Shown here: piece by piece, positions 7,356-15,096 of the stretch
Layout: the number at the start of each line of letters is the position of its first letter
Numbering within the stretch: position 1 is the first letter of the stretch
Assembly: GCA_016192885.1 (NCBI GenBank)
Contig: JACPTH010000104.1
Span: 1-15,183, forward strand
Direction of reading: 5' to 3'
DNA from: a bacterium
GTDB taxonomy: Bacteria > Muiribacteriota > Ozemobacteria > Ozemobacterales > Ozemobacteraceae
DNA length: 15,183 nt
Program-made: the position numbers and the translations under genes
The notes under the pieces: model-generated
The model's input: the letters and a program-made list of their open reading frames with translations, nothing else
What the model was told of the DNA's origin: nothing
Database searches by the model: none

Positions 7356-7409
7356 AGGGGAATTTTTGATTTTTGATTGCTGATTTTTCAAAAATCAAAA
7401 ATTTCCCCT
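7356..7409. repeat. Near-perfect 21-bp palindrome between msbA and the DUF374 gene
   Basis: The left arm (7356-7376) and right arm (7388-7409) are inverted copies of about 21 bases, with a single extra T in the right arm and an 11-base loop. Each arm holds a GGGGAA/TTCCCC end and two tandem TTTTTGA units. It starts 4 bases after the msbA stop and sits at the only non-overlapping junction between the ICMT-like and LpxL-type genes. The minus-strand transcript would fold into a long AT-rich hairpin with no trailing T run, so processing, RNA stabilisation or a small mobile palindrome are likelier than termination. Confidence 0.8.
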
Positions 7410-7412
7410 ACT

Positions 7413-9143
7413 CTAAGAAGCCTGCTTCTCCATAAACTGAGCGGAGTAAAGATTGGCATAAACTCCTTTTTCAGCCAGCAATTTTGGATGAGTTCCCCAT
7501 TCGACGATTTCCCCGTTTTGCATAACGATAATTTTATGCGCGTTTACTACTGTTGAAAACCGATGCGCGATGATGAAAGTGGTGCGATTCTTCATGAGAG
7601 CGGAAAGAGCCTCTTTAATAAGATTTTCCGACTCCGAGTCAAGAGAAGAAGTTGCCTCATCTAGGATTAAAATTGGAGGATTCTTTAAAAAAGCTCTGGC
7701 AAGCGCGATTCGTTGCCTTTGCCCGCCTGAAAGGTTGACTCCGCGTTCCCCGAGAATGGTTTGATAACCGTTTGGCATCGCGGAAATAAAGTCATTTGCA
7801 TTGGCATATTTTGCGGCTGAAATTATTTCCTCATGTGAAGCTTCCAAACGCCCAAGTCTAATGTTTTCCTCTATCGTTCCGGAAAAAAGTAAGGTTTCTT
7901 GCGGAACCAGGCCGATTTGTTTCCTCAGGGATGAAAGGGTTAGGTTTCGAATATCCTTTCCATCAATTTTTATGGCCCCTGCTTGAACCTCATAGAAGCG
8001 AGAAATAAGATTCACGAATGTGGTCTTACCCGCTCCGGAAGGCCCAACCAAGGCAATCACTTCGCCGGGCTCTACTTTCAAACGAATATCAATTAGAACT
8101 TTCTCAAGATGATTGTATGAAAAAGATACTCCTTCAAACTCAACTTTTCCGCTGCAAGACACAAGCTCCTGAGCGTCTTTCGATTCGACGATATCAATGT
8201 CGGAATCGAGAATTTCAAACACGCGTTCCCCCGCTCCAACTGATTGGGAGATAACATTGCTAAGCTTGGACAAGTTTTTAATTGGAGTAAACAAACCTAC
8301 AAGGGCGGTAAGAAAGCTGATTAATTGCCCCGGATTTAAACGGCCGTGAATTACTTCATACCCGCCGTACCAGAAAATCAGCGAAAGGCCGACGGTATTA
8401 ATAAACTCAATTATTGGTGAGGTTGCCGTATTTATTCGGGCACCCTTCATGTTCTCGGAAAAATTTTCTTCATTGGCTTTTTCAAAGCGCTTGGAAATAA
8501 ATGGTTCCAGCGTAAATGATTTAACCACTTTTACTCCGGTGATAAACTCCTGAAGAACGGTTGAAATATCTCCAATTCGGCTTTGCATGCGAATTCCGAT
8601 TCGCTTCATTTTCCTGGAAAATTTGTTTATCAAAGCGCCTATGAAAGGAATGATTACCACGGAGATAATCGCCAGTTTCCAGTGAAGGTAAAAAATGTAG
8701 CCTAGGAATCCAAAAAACGCGATAAAATCGCCAATAATACCGGTAGCGCTTGCAAGCAAGTTTTGCATGACCAAGACATCGCTGGTAATGCGGGTCATGA
8801 TTTGCCCGGTTAACTCCTTTTCATAATAGGAAAGAGAAAGTCGCTGAAGATGAGAAAAGCATGAAGACCGGATTTCCTTAAGAATGCTTTGGGCGACCCA
8901 AGTCATGATGTAACCCTGAAGGAAATTCGTTAATCCCTTAATTCCCATGACAATGACCAAGGAAACCGCAATTATGTGCAACATTGCAAGGTCGCGGTTC
9001 ATCAGAACATCATTAATTACTCTGCTCATTATCCAAGCGGGGTAAATGGTGCAAAGGGCCATAATAAAGCTAAATAAAACCCCTAGTAGGAGGTATGGAA
9101 GATAGGGCTTAAAATAGCCAAGAATTCTTTTAAGAGTTTTCAT
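7413..9143 (-). CDS. msbA: Lipid A export ABC transporter, MsbA-type
   Basis: This is a 576-residue half-transporter that dimerises to flip lipid A or core-lipid A across the inner membrane, driven by ATP. Residues 1-310 form the membrane domain with six hydrophobic segments (the first around 15-40, the next 55-80, later pairs near 135-175 and 250-290). The nucleotide-binding domain has Walker A GPSGAGKT (367-374), Q-loop Gln 415, signature LSGGQ (471-475), Walker B ILILDE (491-496) and the switch His 527 (IAHRFSTV). Length and order match MsbA, and its place between lpxB and acyltransferase genes supports lipid A as substrate. A generic multidrug exporter of the same family cannot be excluded by sequence alone. 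ATG 9143 overlaps the lpxB stop by ATGA. Confidence 0.93.
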   Translation of the reverse strand: MKTLKRILGYFKPYLPYLLLGVLFSFIMALCTIYPAWIMSRVINDVLMNRDLAMLHIIAVSLVIVMGIKGLTNFLQGYIMTWVAQSILKEIRSSCFSHLQRLSLSYYEKELTGQIMTRITSDVLVMQNLLASATGIIGDFIAFFGFLGYIFYLHWKLAIISVVIIPFIGALINKFSRKMKRIGIRMQSRIGDISTVLQEFITGVKVVKSFTLEPFISKRFEKANEENFSENMKGARINTATSPIIEFINTVGLSLIFWYGGYEVIHGRLNPGQLISFLTALVGLFTPIKNLSKLSNVISQSVGAGERVFEILDSDIDIVESKDAQELVSCSGKVEFEGVSFSYNHLEKVLIDIRLKVEPGEVIALVGPSGAGKTTFVNLISRFYEVQAGAIKIDGKDIRNLTLSSLRKQIGLVPQETLLFSGTIEENIRLGRLEASHEEIISAAKYANANDFISAMPNGYQTILGERGVNLSGGQRQRIALARAFLKNPPILILDEATSSLDSESENLIKEALSALMKNRTTFIIAHRFSTVVNAHKIIVMQNGEIVEWGTHPKLLAEKGVYANLYSAQFMEKQAS

Positions 9144-10294
9144 TTTCCGGACATCTCGCGGAGCCGCAGCAATATATGGTTTGCGACGCGGCTGCTCGCC
9201 CCTTTTTCCCCGAGGCTTTGTCTTACCCTTTTCAACCCCGTTTTAATCTCGTCCTGGCGCCCCTTGTCGGCCAAAATTGAAAGCGCCTCAGCGGCAACGG
9301 CATCCGGGTGAAATTTCCAGCGAACGAACTCCGGAACTACCTTGTCTCTTGAAAGGACGTTGGGAAGCCCGATATGTGGGGATTGAATCAAGAATTTCGA
9401 AAGTATGGAAGTTAGCCAATTGGTTTGATACACGATTATCATCGGAGTCCCGAGAATAGCGGTTTCCAATGTGGCCGTCCCTGAAGCCACAATCGCTAAA
9501 TCGGATGCCTGAATAGCTTCGTACGTTTGCCCCCTAAGGGGAATAATCGGTAAATTTCTGTTGACTAAATAAGGCCTAACAAGCGTTTCATCTATCGTAC
9601 CGGCCAATGGAAGAAGAAATCTGGTATTCGGTCGGGAACGAAGAATGTTCTCCGCGGCCGTTAAAAGTCTGGGAAGAATGTAGTAAATTTCTTGCGTTCG
9701 GCTTCCAGGTAGAAGGCTTATGACAGGCCCGCCTGAAATGCCAAGACTGTTTCTAAAAGCTTGAACGGGAATCTTACTTTCCACAATTCCAACCAGCGGG
9801 TGGCCAAACCAGTTTACCTCCACTCCGGCTTTCTTCCAGATATCAACCTCAAAGGAAAAAACGACGACGGCTTCATCGATCGCGCGGATGATCTTCCTGA
9901 TTCTGCTTGCGTGCCAAGCCCAAACTTGGGGACAAATAAAGTAAATTACTCGGATGCCCATTGCTTTCGCGACTTCAGCCAATCTTACGTTAAATCCCGG
10001 ATAATCAATCAATATTAGAAGATCGGGCCTGGTTTCTTCCAAATGGTGCTTGATTTTCCCAAATACGCGCAATAAATGCCCAAGATTCTTAACTACCTCA
10101 ACGAAACCGATTACCGCCAGATCTTCTATGCTGTACAAGCATTCCAAGCCCGCGCTTTTCATCAAGGGTCCGCCAATTCCTTCTGTTTGCAATGAAGGTT
10201 CCATTCGCTTCAAATGTGAAAGAATCAAGGACCCATGAAGATCGCCGCTGGGTTCACCGGAGACAAAAAATAATCGACCCGTGCGTGAATTCAT
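9140..10294 (-). CDS. lpxB: Lipid-A-disaccharide synthase (canonical LpxB)
   Basis: LpxB condenses UDP-2,3-diacylglucosamine with lipid X to form the beta-1,6 disaccharide backbone of lipid A, at the inner membrane. Starting at ATG 10294 it has 384 residues, a normal length. The longer open frame up to 10462 lies inside the upstream gene and adds sequence unlike the family, while 10294 gives an ATGA overlap. Motifs: SGEPSGD (12-18), IDYPGFN (96-102), CPQVWAW (121-127), FSFEVD (146-151), FGHPL (163-167), LPGSR (195-199), SGTATLE (271-277) and GLPN (309-312). All the standard family landmarks are present, in contrast to the second copy at 5492-6667. It is coupled upstream to the ICMT-like gene and downstream to msbA. 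Confidence 0.96.
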   Translation of the reverse strand: MNSRTGRLFFVSGEPSGDLHGSLILSHLKRMEPSLQTEGIGGPLMKSAGLECLYSIEDLAVIGFVEVVKNLGHLLRVFGKIKHHLEETRPDLLILIDYPGFNVRLAEVAKAMGIRVIYFICPQVWAWHASRIRKIIRAIDEAVVVFSFEVDIWKKAGVEVNWFGHPLVGIVESKIPVQAFRNSLGISGGPVISLLPGSRTQEIYYILPRLLTAAENILRSRPNTRFLLPLAGTIDETLVRPYLVNRNLPIIPLRGQTYEAIQASDLAIVASGTATLETAILGTPMIIVYQTNWLTSILSKFLIQSPHIGLPNVLSRDKVVPEFVRWKFHPDAVAAEALSILADKGRQDEIKTGLKRVRQSLGEKGASSRVANHILLRLREMSGK

Positions 10295-10890
10295 TTTGAA
10301 CGACTTCTTAATTCGGAGACGGCTAAAAGTACAAGCACTGCACCCGTGGAGCCAAAGGTGCATTTCTCGGATAACAAGGCTTCCCTGAGGGAGTAAGGGG
10401 GCCTCGCGCTTGAGTGTTGAAAAAGGTTTCCATTCGGGAAAAACACGGGAATTTGCGAACAATATTTCTTAAAAAGTTCAGGGAACCTATTTAAGAGGTA
10501 AAATTCCTCGTAACGTATCATGGTGAAAAACTCGACCCCATAAAATACAAGAACCCAAATTGAAAAAGAAAGATTCCCGCCTATGGTGAGCAAACCAAAA
10601 ACCTTAAGAAAGTTAGCCAAATAAAGAGGGTTCCGACATATCGCGTAGGGCCCCGACGTAACCAATCTTTCCGCGCTGATTTTTCTGGTACGAGTCGAGG
10701 GACCGATATGCATAATCGCCCAAACACGTATCGTTTCCCCGAGAAAAATGATAGGAAGCCCAAAGACCCATCCCCAAAATCTGGGACGCGCTTTAAAAAG
10801 TAACCCAATCGCAATCGGAACAGGTAAAAGGTCTCGGAACTTAAAAAAGATCCCTCCTATACTTTGAATCAACGTAAAATAAGAACGCAT
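10291..10890 (-). CDS. ICMT/PEMT-family membrane methyltransferase (LmtA-like candidate)
   Basis: This is a 199-residue integral membrane protein of the isoprenylcysteine carboxyl methyltransferase family, which uses SAM. Hydrophobic segments lie near 22-34, 39-60, 86-106 and 108-124, with a further one near 178-192. The family core is TSGPYAICRNPLYLANFL (78-95), then RYEE (126-129), FPELFKKY (136-143) and IPVFFP (147-152). Together these form the SAM-binding and catalytic end. The C-terminal extension after residue 155 is unusual. Its stop overlaps the lpxB start by ATGA. In Leptospira interrogans the ICMT-like enzyme LmtA methylates the 1-phosphate of lipid A, so the position inside a lipid A operon suggests the same role here. 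That is inference: a membrane lipid or prenyl substrate is also possible. ATG 10890 has GAGG about 12 bases upstream. Confidence 0.85.
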   Translation of the reverse strand: MRSYFTLIQSIGGIFFKFRDLLPVPIAIGLLFKARPRFWGWVFGLPIIFLGETIRVWAIMHIGPSTRTRKISAERLVTSGPYAICRNPLYLANFLKVFGLLTIGGNLSFSIWVLVFYGVEFFTMIRYEEFYLLNRFPELFKKYCSQIPVFFPNGNLFQHSSARPPYSLREALLSEKCTFGSTGAVLVLLAVSELRSRSK

Positions 10891-10911
10891 AATTTTTTGT
10901 AAGCCTCAGCG

Positions 10912-10930
10912 ATAAGAAGCACCTTCTTAT
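10912..10930. other. Short hairpin between the oxidoreductase and ICMT-like genes
   Basis: ATAAGAAG (10912-10919) and CTTCTTAT (10923-10930) form an 8-bp stem with a 3-base loop in the 68-base gap. The T run follows on the plus strand only (10930-10934), so for the minus-strand operon it lacks a terminator's tail. It could be an mRNA processing or stability element, or chance. Confidence 0.35.
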
Positions 10931-10958
10931 TTTTCACCATCCATAGCCATTCTCTTTT

Positions 10959-11900
10959 TCAGTTACCCCAGCCGTTTTTTATTACCGAAAGGATTTCCAT
11001 TGCCACTTCTAAAGCATTTTTCCCGTCCTCGACGGTTACAAGCGGTTTCTTTTGTTCGCGAACGCAGTTAATAAAATGTTCAAGCTCAAGTTTTAACGGT
11101 TCAACTTTATGAACTTCCAATTCTTCTTTTATTATCTTTTCTTCTTTGCTCGCTTTCTTCCTGAGGGTTATCGCTTGGTTCGCGTAATCAAGCGAGCAAT
11201 ATTTGTCAAATTCGAAAATTCGCAATTTCCGAATCACTTCATCACTCACGCGGGAAGCGGTCAGGTTTGCTATGCACCCATTTTCAAAAACTATATGCGC
11301 ATTCGCGATATCTTCATTGTCTGAAAGCACCGGAATTCCGACCGCATCAATTCGGCCAATTCTAGACCTTACAAGGGAAAGAACGATATCAATGTCATGG
11401 ATCATAAGGTCTAATACTACACCGACATCCGAAATTCGTTTGGAGAAAGGCCCCATTCGCTGGCATTCTATAAACCTCGGGATTTCAATCATGGATTGAA
11501 GTTTAATGATCGCTGAATTAAAGCGCTCGACATGCCCGGGTTGAAGAGTCAATTTATGCTTAAAGGAGAGTTCGAGTAACCCCGTTGCTTCCGCGATCGT
11601 TTTTGTAATGGGTTTTTCAACGAAAGTGTGAATGTTCCTTTCGAGAAAAAACTTCGCCATTTGATAGTGAATGGTTGTGGGAACAACAATGGAAACCGCA
11701 TCGACCAATCCATCAAGAGCCTTAAAATCGGAAAAAAATGATACGGAGTATTTTTGAGCTATTTCCTTTCCAACCGACTCATCAATATCTACCACCCCTA
11801 CCAAATCTACGCCCTTCATTTCAGCCAAAATACGCGCATGATGCTTTCCCAAATGACCGATTCCAATGACCCCGACTCGGATGGTTTTCAACCTATTCAT
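10959..11900 (-). CDS. Gfo/Idh/MocA-family oxidoreductase, GnnA-like
   Basis: This is a 313-residue NAD(P)-dependent sugar oxidoreductase. The Rossmann loop is GIGHLGKHH (13-21), followed by an acidic strand end VVDID (36-40), the conserved EKP (95-97, with the catalytic lysine), GHVERFN (122-128) and LDLMIHDIDI (163-172), which holds the active-site Asp and His. Proteins of this subfamily occur between lpxI and lpxB in several diderms. The characterised relative GnnA oxidises the 3-hydroxyl of UDP-GlcNAc so that the aminotransferase GnnB can make UDP-GlcNAc3N, giving lipid A with amide-linked acyl chains. GnnB is not in this window, so the assignment is inferred. The start is debatable: the ATG at 11900 has AGGAGG (11902-11907) only 1 base away, and TTG at 11891 would have a more usual spacing of 10. 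Confidence 0.85.
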   Translation of the reverse strand: MNRLKTIRVGVIGIGHLGKHHARILAEMKGVDLVGVVDIDESVGKEIAQKYSVSFFSDFKALDGLVDAVSIVVPTTIHYQMAKFFLERNIHTFVEKPITKTIAEATGLLELSFKHKLTLQPGHVERFNSAIIKLQSMIEIPRFIECQRMGPFSKRISDVGVVLDLMIHDIDIVLSLVRSRIGRIDAVGIPVLSDNEDIANAHIVFENGCIANLTASRVSDEVIRKLRIFEFDKYCSLDYANQAITLRKKASKEEKIIKEELEVHKVEPLKLELEHFINCVREQKKPLVTVEDGKNALEVAMEILSVIKNGWGN

Positions 11901-11901
11901 C

Positions 11902-11907
11902 CCTCCT
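11902..11907 (-). promoter_or_regulatory. Shine-Dalgarno of the oxidoreductase, positioned oddly close to ATG
   Basis: A perfect AGGAGG on the minus strand ends one base before ATG 11900 and 10 bases before an in-frame TTG at 11891. Ribosomes normally need about 5-9 bases, so the TTG may be the real start, shortening the protein by three residues. Confidence 0.6.
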
Positions 11908-11934
11908 TTTAAGGGTAGCTCACTGGGAAACGCG

Positions 11935-12611
11935 TTAAATTACTACGATCGCCAAGTTCGCGGAGTTGGCCATGGTAACAAGGTCAATGCGATCGAGCAA
12001 AAGAGTTTTCTTCTCTTCAATCGCCAAACAACGCGCATTGACTTTTGTTAACGTGGAAGTGGTATCTAACCCAACCACCGGAAGATCAAACCTCATGTCC
12101 TGGACGGGGCGTGAGACCTTTACCCAATTGTTTTGGCAATTTCATATCCATATTTAATATCTTGCATCTCTTCATCGGATGGCAATCTGGTTGTTAGGCA
12201 GCCTTTTTGGGGAAGAAGCGAGGAAAGAAATGTAGTGGAATCGCAAACATGTATTCCTTCAGAAATAAATTCCGCGGCCAAAGTCTTTAAAAGGGCATCA
12301 TCAGTATGAATCGGGGTTTTCTCAAAGACTTTTTTTAATCTAGCATCAGGTTTTAGGTGGTTGAACATGTGAGTTTTGGTGATTTTCCCAGCCATTACAA
12401 TCCGGTTGATTCCCGCCTTAAGAAATGTATCTATTACCGCTTGTAACTCGCCTACGTGAAACCAATGAATCTGCTCAACCAAGCCCTCTAAGTCAGGGGA
12501 AGTTTCTTCGCGAAAAGCAACCGCGATAACTTTGTTCCCCTCTTGCCTTGCTGAATCGGCGAAAAACAGAGGGAACCGACCATTTCCTGCGATCAATCCA
12601 ATTCGAGACAA
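11935..12611 (-). pseudogene. lpxI: Broken lpxI (UDP-2,3-diacylglucosamine pyrophosphatase, DUF1009)
   Basis: LpxI hydrolyses UDP-2,3-diacylglucosamine to lipid X and UMP, the step just before LpxB. The N-terminal part, read from TTG 12611 (AGGA 8 bases upstream) or TTG 12632, begins SRIGLIAGNGRFPLFFAD. It follows the family through DDALLKTLAAEFISEGIHV to EIAKTIG, then stops at TAA (12122-12120). In another frame, from 12123 to the TAA at 11937-11935, the family's C-terminus continues: VKVSRPVQDMRFDLPVVGLD, then EEKKTLLLDR and a hydrophobic end. The two pieces abut. From family knowledge about 40 residues are missing between them, including the conserved segment around an EGTD motif. The join is also out of frame, so both a deletion and a frame loss are seen. 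A functional protein is unlikely unless the assembly is wrong. If real, an LpxH or LpxG elsewhere must supply lipid X. Confidence 0.85.
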
Positions 12612-12652
12612 ATTGCTATTCCTAAAATTCAAAAGTTTCTATGTAAAGAAAT

Positions 12653-13786
12653 TCAACTTAAAGTGCCGTTTTCCTTGGATTCATCAGAATCTTTATTAAC
12701 GGGATCTTCATTGGTTTCATTCTCAAGGGGGATTTCTATTGAATCCGGCGAATCTTGAGAGGCCCGAGTTACATCGGATTCGATCTTCGTCGAGCGGGAG
12801 CGGGCGCAATTTTTTCCTTTATTCGATTCCTTTTCAATTCCCTGCTTTCTTTGCCCGCTTGCTGAGGGATTCGATTCTCCCTCAACTTCTCGGAGTTTAG
12901 AAGGTTGTGCCAAGAGAGATAGATCAGGCTCAATATCATCCGGGCCTTGTATCCACCAAAGATTTCTACCGCTTCCGGCTTCTTTTCGCACTCGCACAAA
13001 ACTAAATGGAAAATTAGCCTTTCTCCTATCAAGAAACCCCACAAATAACTTTTGCAAAATGTAGTTGATATCGGTAACTCTTGCTTTCTCGGAGCCAATT
13101 ACAATTTCGCTTCCGATTTTTGGGAACTTCCCGTGAAACTCCGAGTAATAATTATACTCATATGAAAGGCAGCACAACAGCCTTCCGCAAATCCCGGATA
13201 ATTTTACGGGGTTCAAACTCATATTTTGGTCTTTCGCCATTTTTGTAGAAACCGGGCAAAACTTATTAATAAATTGCCTGCAACAAACCACTTTCCCGCA
13301 ACACCCAATCCCCCCGAGGAGTTTGGTCTCATCGCGAACTCCGATTTGTCGAAGCTCGATTCTAATCTTAAATAAGGAACTCAAGACTTTCAATAGTTCG
13401 CGAAAATCAACTTTGGTCTCGGCTTTGTAATAAAAAATAAGTCGACTTTGATCGAATAGATATTCGGCCTTTAGAAGTTTCATCGGGAGTTTTTGTTCCT
13501 GAATTTTCTCCCCCGCGGTTTTAAAAGCTTTGATTTCACGGTCATGAAGGGAACAAATTGCCTCTCTATCCTGATCATCAACGGGGCGGATTATTTCTTT
13601 GATAAAAGAGTCCGTCGCTTCAGATTTGTCTTTTCCTTCCGGAAGAGTCTCAAGTACGGTCGCTAGTTCTCGCCCAGCCTGGGTGCGAACAATAACTTCC
13701 TGGCCGGGCAAAGGAAGTAAGGTCGGCTCGCAAAACCAGTGAACAACGGGGAGTTTTCTCAAACGCAAGGCTACGCAACGTCCCAA
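12653..13786 (-). CDS. ricT: PSP1-domain protein RicT (YaaT homologue)
   Basis: This is a 377-residue cytoplasmic protein of the PSP1/RicT family. In Bacillus subtilis RicT (YaaT) works with RicA and RicF in a complex carrying iron-sulfur clusters that influences RNase Y-dependent mRNA maturation; its role in diderms is not well defined. The PSP1 core spans roughly residues 5-285. It carries the conserved cysteine clusters GGIGCCGKVVCCRQF (158-172), Cys 177 and CGRLLCCLSYE (200-210), the likely cluster ligands. From about 285 a charged, Ser/Glu/Lys-rich low-complexity tail extends to the end; tails vary widely in this family. The likely start is TTG 13786, with GGAGA 9 bases upstream. It overlaps the holB end by 16 bases, an arrangement known from many bacteria where ricT follows holB. 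Confidence 0.92.
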   Translation of the reverse strand: MGRCVALRLRKLPVVHWFCEPTLLPLPGQEVIVRTQAGRELATVLETLPEGKDKSEATDSFIKEIIRPVDDQDREAICSLHDREIKAFKTAGEKIQEQKLPMKLLKAEYLFDQSRLIFYYKAETKVDFRELLKVLSSLFKIRIELRQIGVRDETKLLGGIGCCGKVVCCRQFINKFCPVSTKMAKDQNMSLNPVKLSGICGRLLCCLSYEYNYYSEFHGKFPKIGSEIVIGSEKARVTDINYILQKLFVGFLDRRKANFPFSFVRVRKEAGSGRNLWWIQGPDDIEPDLSLLAQPSKLREVEGESNPSASGQRKQGIEKESNKGKNCARSRSTKIESDVTRASQDSPDSIEIPLENETNEDPVNKDSDESKENGTLS

Positions 13787-15096
13787 GGGATGTTTTCTCC
13801 AATTCTCATTAACGTGTCTTCCAAAATTAAAGTCGGGTTTACATTATGTGCAAACAAGTCAAAATTACTCAACAATGATTTCAAGCATTCAATCTTTTTC
13901 GTCGCCCAATGGCGTCTCGATAAATTCATGATATCTTCCTTTCGGTCAAGGTTCAATAGCAATGTCACATCTTGCGTGTTCTTGAACCGAAAAAAATCGG
14001 AATGCCAAAATAATAATGATTGAAAAAAGTCTAAAACATGGCGATTTCCCAAATCTTCAATCATTTGCTGAAATTGCTCCCCGACTACCTTTAATAAAGA
14101 CGATGAATAATTTTCTTTCTGCCCTGCTAAAAATGAATTAATTTGGTGCCTTATCTCAAGTTTCATCCGATCGATTTTTTCGAATAAATATTTTGTGAAC
14201 AATGTGGGAAATGCAGCAGGAAGAAATGGAGACAGGGCGATTTCCCTTGTAAACGCCTTTCGAGCCAAAAGAAGAGTAATCGGAGAAACACTCTTGAAAC
14301 CTTCAAATATTTTTTGAGCAAACTCCAAGGAATTAGCATGAGAAAAAAGATTTTGAAATTCCGCCCCTATTTTTCCCAACTCAGAAAGGTACCAAACTTG
14401 AGATTCTCCAAGAGTTTTCCCTTGGTTTTGAACGAAAGTTTCCTGCGAAGATAAGTGTTGTAGGGTCATTCCAAACAATCCGTCGCAAGCCGAATAAATC
14501 ATGCAAATTTCATCCGGCGGACGATTAATAATCTTATAAAGAGTGTCCCTAGCCGACTGATGAGAAGGAGAGCGAAAGTATATTTTAACGGCTCGGCTTT
14601 TAATCGTATTAACTATTCGATCAGGATTTTTTGCAAGCAAAATAAACAGAACTCTTGGAGGAGCTTCTTCTAGAATTTTTAATAACGAGTTTGAGGAAAA
14701 CTCATTCAACCGATCCGCCGGGTCGATAATGAAAATCCTCCATTTCCCGAGAAATGGATTCAAAAAGGCCATTTCATGCATCCTCCTAACCTGGTCAACC
14801 CTAATTTCCGTTCCGATCGGAGTCAAAAAAGTCACGTCCGGGTGAGTATCCAAAAGAATACGCTTGCAAGAAAGGCATTTTTCACAACAATCCCAAAACC
14901 CTTCATTCGTTGGTTGAGGAGAAAGACATTCTAAAGTGGCCGCAAAAGCCTTAGCAACCCTTCGTTTGCCGACCGATTCTGAACCAAGAAAAAGATACGT
15001 TTGGAATATTTTATTCTTCGAAAGGGAGTTAACCAAACTTCTAACCGGTTCATCCTGAAGAAACACTCCCTGAAATTTTAGGCTAGCTACTACCAC
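13771..15096 (-). CDS. holB: DNA polymerase III delta-prime subunit (HolB)
   Basis: HolB is part of the clamp loader that places the sliding clamp on primed DNA. From GTG 15096 (AGGAGG 4 bases upstream) it has 441 residues, longer than the roughly 330 of E. coli. The AAA+ module has a P-loop GSESVGKR (38-45) in which Arg replaces the usual Ser/Thr; a Cys4 zinc module (Cys 57, 70/71, 74, 77) followed by THPDV; the Walker B equivalent IIDPADRLN (122-131); LLKILEEAPP (138-147); and SRA (167-169) in place of the SRC arginine-finger motif. The altered P-loop fits delta-prime, which generally does not hydrolyse ATP, rather than the DnaX ATPase. The extra C-terminal length (after about 310) shows no motif I recognise. 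The gene overlaps ricT by 16 bases. Confidence 0.92.
   Translation of the reverse strand: MVVASLKFQGVFLQDEPVRSLVNSLSKNKIFQTYLFLGSESVGKRRVAKAFAATLECLSPQPTNEGFWDCCEKCLSCKRILLDTHPDVTFLTPIGTEIRVDQVRRMHEMAFLNPFLGKWRIFIIDPADRLNEFSSNSLLKILEEAPPRVLFILLAKNPDRIVNTIKSRAVKIYFRSPSHQSARDTLYKIINRPPDEICMIYSACDGLFGMTLQHLSSQETFVQNQGKTLGESQVWYLSELGKIGAEFQNLFSHANSLEFAQKIFEGFKSVSPITLLLARKAFTREIALSPFLPAAFPTLFTKYLFEKIDRMKLEIRHQINSFLAGQKENYSSSLLKVVGEQFQQMIEDLGNRHVLDFFQSLLFWHSDFFRFKNTQDVTLLLNLDRKEDIMNLSRRHWATKKIECLKSLLSNFDLFAHNVNPTLILEDTLMRIGENIPWDVA

Noticed and set aside
10295..10462. N-terminal extension of lpxB by 56 residues
   Set aside because: It lies wholly within the ICMT-like gene in another frame and is unlike LpxB N-termini; ATG 10294 with the ATGA overlap is far better.
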